Assembly (NCBI RefSeq): GCF_025210605.1
Contig: NZ_JAOARI010000020.1
Span: 1-53,895 of the forward strand
Reading direction: 5' to 3'
Source: Halodesulfovibrio sp.
GTDB taxonomy: Bacteria > Desulfobacterota > Desulfovibrionia > Desulfovibrionales > Desulfovibrionaceae
Length of the DNA: 53,895 nucleotides
The first letter of the stretch is position 1; each line of letters opens with the position of its first letter. Position numbers and translations under genes: made by a program. A model generated the notes under the pieces. The model worked only from the letters and a program-made list of their open reading frames with translations. It made no database searches and was not told the origin of the DNA. Of this stretch, positions 52,501 through 53,895 are shown in pieces.

Positions 52501-53409
52501 TTATTCTTCATCAATTTGCGGAACCATTTTCATAAGATGTTCACGAACGTCAAACACAAACTGGTTTAGCAAATTCGAACGATATTTCTGCTTATTCATC
52601 ACAGCATACAAACTGCGTTTAAACCGTACCCCTTCAAGCTGAACAGGGAATAATTCTCCCTTCGCAAGCTCCCTTTGGAAACAAAACGGAGACATGCAGC
52701 TTAATGTTCCCGGATTTTTCAATACAGATTTAATAGCCTCAATGTGTTCAAGTTCCATAAAGATATTAATATCTTTCTTCGCCGGTCCTAAATGCTTCCA
52801 CATGGTTTTACGAGTACCGGAACCTTGCTCACGCAAAATCCAGTCTAAATCCAGCAGTTCAGATAAATGATACTCCTGCGACCCTGCAAGATACTTATCT
52901 GCTGTAACCACAACAAGCTCTTCTTTATAGACCTCTTCAAACTTGGTGGAGCGGGATTCGTAATCGCCTTCAATAAAACCTAGGTTTATTTCGCCGCTTT
53001 CAACGTGCTCAACAACATGCGTTGAGTTAAAGTTAATAACTTCAATCTGACTCTGCGGATATTTTGTTTTAAAAGAGTACAATACCTGCGGCAAAATATA
53101 GTCTGCAAACGTAGAACTTGCACCAACGCGAAGCACGCCAGCCATTCTGTCACGCTTAAATAATGTTTCCACATCGCGAATCTGTTCAAACGCAGGTTCC
53201 AGACATTCCATTAGAATTTTGCCATTCTCGTTAGGCACAAGCCTGTTGCTTATTCGATCAAAAACCCGCTCGCCAACTGTTTGTTCCAGTGATTTTATCG
53301 CCATTGAGACAGCTGAGTGTGTCAAAAAATGTTCCTGCGCAACGGTTCCAATATGAGGATTCCGCATAAGCGCGAGGAATAATTCTATTTGCCTTATGGT
53401 AATATTCAT
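52501..53409 (-). CDS. LysR-family transcriptional regulator
   Basis: A 302-residue LysR regulator. The N-terminal winged helix (IRQIELFLALMRNPHIGTVAQEHFLTHSAVSMAIKSLEQTVGERVFDR) is typical, followed by the periplasmic-binding-protein-like effector domain. The start at 53409 (MNITIRQ) follows GAGGAA. The gene it normally controls may be the next one on the right, but that side is occupied by hairpins and an insertion sequence, so a divergent target is not visible. Effector unknown. Confidence 0.93.
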   Translation of the reverse strand: MNITIRQIELFLALMRNPHIGTVAQEHFLTHSAVSMAIKSLEQTVGERVFDRISNRLVPNENGKILMECLEPAFEQIRDVETLFKRDRMAGVLRVGASSTFADYILPQVLYSFKTKYPQSQIEVINFNSTHVVEHVESGEINLGFIEGDYESRSTKFEEVYKEELVVVTADKYLAGSQEYHLSELLDLDWILREQGSGTRKTMWKHLGPAKKDINIFMELEHIEAIKSVLKNPGTLSCMSPFCFQRELAKGELFPVQLEGVRFKRSLYAVMNKQKYRSNLLNQFVFDVREHLMKMVPQIDEE

Positions 53410-53575
53410 AAATTCCTCTTTCAAAAAAATTGAACGAATCTTTCAATATTATAAACTTGAAATTAAATCTACACAGAGTATCTTCTTTATCAGCGCTAGT
53501 TCACTATCTTATCAAGTACTGCCATATTTATAAGATATCTGAATAAATACGACCTTCTTCCTCCTTTTTTTTCTG

Positions 53576-53616
53576 AAAAATCTCCTGTCCCACGAGCAGG
53601 AGATTTTTCCTTTTTT
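53576..53616. terminator. Terminator right of LysR gene
   Basis: AAAAATCTCCTG pairs exactly with CAGGAGATTTTT over a 9-nt loop, with a T run on the plus side (TTTTTCCTTTTTT). It is bidirectional; the gene it serves is not visible. Confidence 0.75.
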
Positions 53617-53686
53617 ACGCCGAACTGCTTCTTGGCTCTGTTGAATTTACTAGCATATTCAAACAGTTGCACATGAACAGTTCGAA

Positions 53687-53728
53687 AAAGAACGCTTTTC
53701 TGCTGTACATGTCAGAAAAGCGTTCTTT
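53687..53728. terminator. 16-bp perfect hairpin beside the IS
   Basis: AAAGAACGCTTTTCTG pairs without mismatch with CAGAAAAGCGTTCTTT around a 10-nt loop, with short A/T tails. It may be a terminator. It ends 27 nt before the proposed IS left end. Confidence 0.6.
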
Positions 53729-53755
53729 CTTGGGCAAGAGCTTTTTTTAAGCAAT

Positions 53756-53895
53756 TGTCCCGTCCTTGAATAAGTTCACAAGAAAAGGACTTATTATGAG
53801 AAAGCAAACAAGAACAAAGACTAAGCGAACACAACGGGACTACACATTAGGCTTTAAACTGGCTGTTGTTGCTCAAGTGGAGAGTGGTGACATGA
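53756..53895 (+). mobile_element. Left end of an IS3-like insertion sequence (partial)
   Basis: The element's coding region starts at 53796. The preceding TGTCCCGTCCTTGAATAAG (53756 on) begins with TG, as IS3-family ends commonly do, and is the likely left inverted repeat. The right end is outside the window, so the boundary is inference. Confidence 0.5.
53796..53895 (+). CDS. Transposase OrfA, partial at window end
   Basis: The first 33 codons of an IS3-type OrfA run off the window. The translation ending RDYTLGFKLAVVAQVESGDM is the helix-turn-helix N-terminus typical of such transposases (YTLxFKLAVVxQVExGxM). An AAAAGGAC ribosome site precedes the ATG. Confidence 0.8.
   Translation, partial: MRKQTRTKTKRTQRDYTLGFKLAVVAQVESGDM

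Larger units (their letters stand above)
53410..53795. other. Region between LysR gene and the insertion sequence
   Basis: 386 nt with no protein gene. It holds a terminator-like hairpin at 53576-53608 (AAAAATCTCCTG/CAGGAGATTTTT), a 16-bp perfect hairpin at 53687-53728, and the probable left end of an insertion sequence from about 53756. Confidence 0.6.

Noticed and set aside
1..53895. CRISPR arrays, tRNA or rRNA genes, prophage
   Set aside because: No regularly spaced short repeats, no tRNA cloverleaf or rRNA cores, and no phage structural genes were seen. The 353-bp tandem repeats are far too long and too similar throughout to be a CRISPR array.

Overview
The window looks like chromosome from a sulfate-reducing bacterium of the Desulfovibrionaceae. 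The evidence is a split-Soret cytochrome c with a Tat signal, a single-domain PurH, a Desulfovibrio-style HflX, the flagellar gene order fliR-flhB-flhA-flhF-flhG-fliA-cheY-fliL, and intergenic hairpin repeats of the type common in that family. The moderate G+C and AT-rich gaps would fit a marine genus such as Halodesulfovibrio. The genus is an inference from sequence character alone. I saw no rRNA, tRNA or CRISPR array.

Layout. 1-401: dispersed repeat and a terminator. 402-1852 (-): trpB behind a complete trp attenuator with a 19-residue leader peptide ending WWWRW. 1883-4812 (-): waaA, ddl and an HD-domain hydrolase. 5021-7137 (+): hypD-hypE for NiFe-hydrogenase maturation. 7140-8220: three tandem copies of a 353-bp repeat, each with a hairpin. 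8224-10826 (-): ung and ftsY. 11255-13546 (+): an orphan PAS histidine kinase, then about 1.4 kb without a protein gene but with hairpins, a 20-bp palindrome and terminators. 14961-17622 (-): hflX (apparently an ATA start) and purH, separated by an inverted-repeat element.

17914-30531 (+) is a colinear flagellar/chemotaxis block led by a sigma-54-type promoter. It runs fliR, flhB, flhA, flhF, flhG, fliA, cheY, fliL-like, three poorly characterised genes, dus, ispH and cheV. FliR/FlhB/FlhA form the export gate, FlhF/FlhG control flagellar placement and number, FliA is the late sigma factor, and CheY/CheV act on the motor and receptor array.

30801-43206 is mixed: tatD, a degenerate receiver, a GNAT, a tiny Cys-containing ORF running into a terminator, a DksA/TraR-type zinc protein, a kinase-fold/ABC-ATPase pair without permease, sfsA, aspC, and pgi followed by an NtrB/NtrC-type two-component pair and a HAD protein. 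43577-44374 is the split-Soret cytochrome. 44539-47920 (-) is an overlapping operon of a PaaK-like protein, a ChaN/PDZ lipoprotein and mutM. 48133-48999 (-) is trmI. 49200-52315 (+) is radical SAM, rng and queH. 52501-53409 (-) is a LysR regulator. The window ends inside the first gene of an insertion sequence.

The strongest non-routine signals are the trp attenuator, the non-canonical hflX start, the 18-residue ORF abutting a terminator at 33325-33430, the 353-bp tandem repeats, the inverted-repeat element at 16653-17008, and the kinase-like/ABC ATPase pair.
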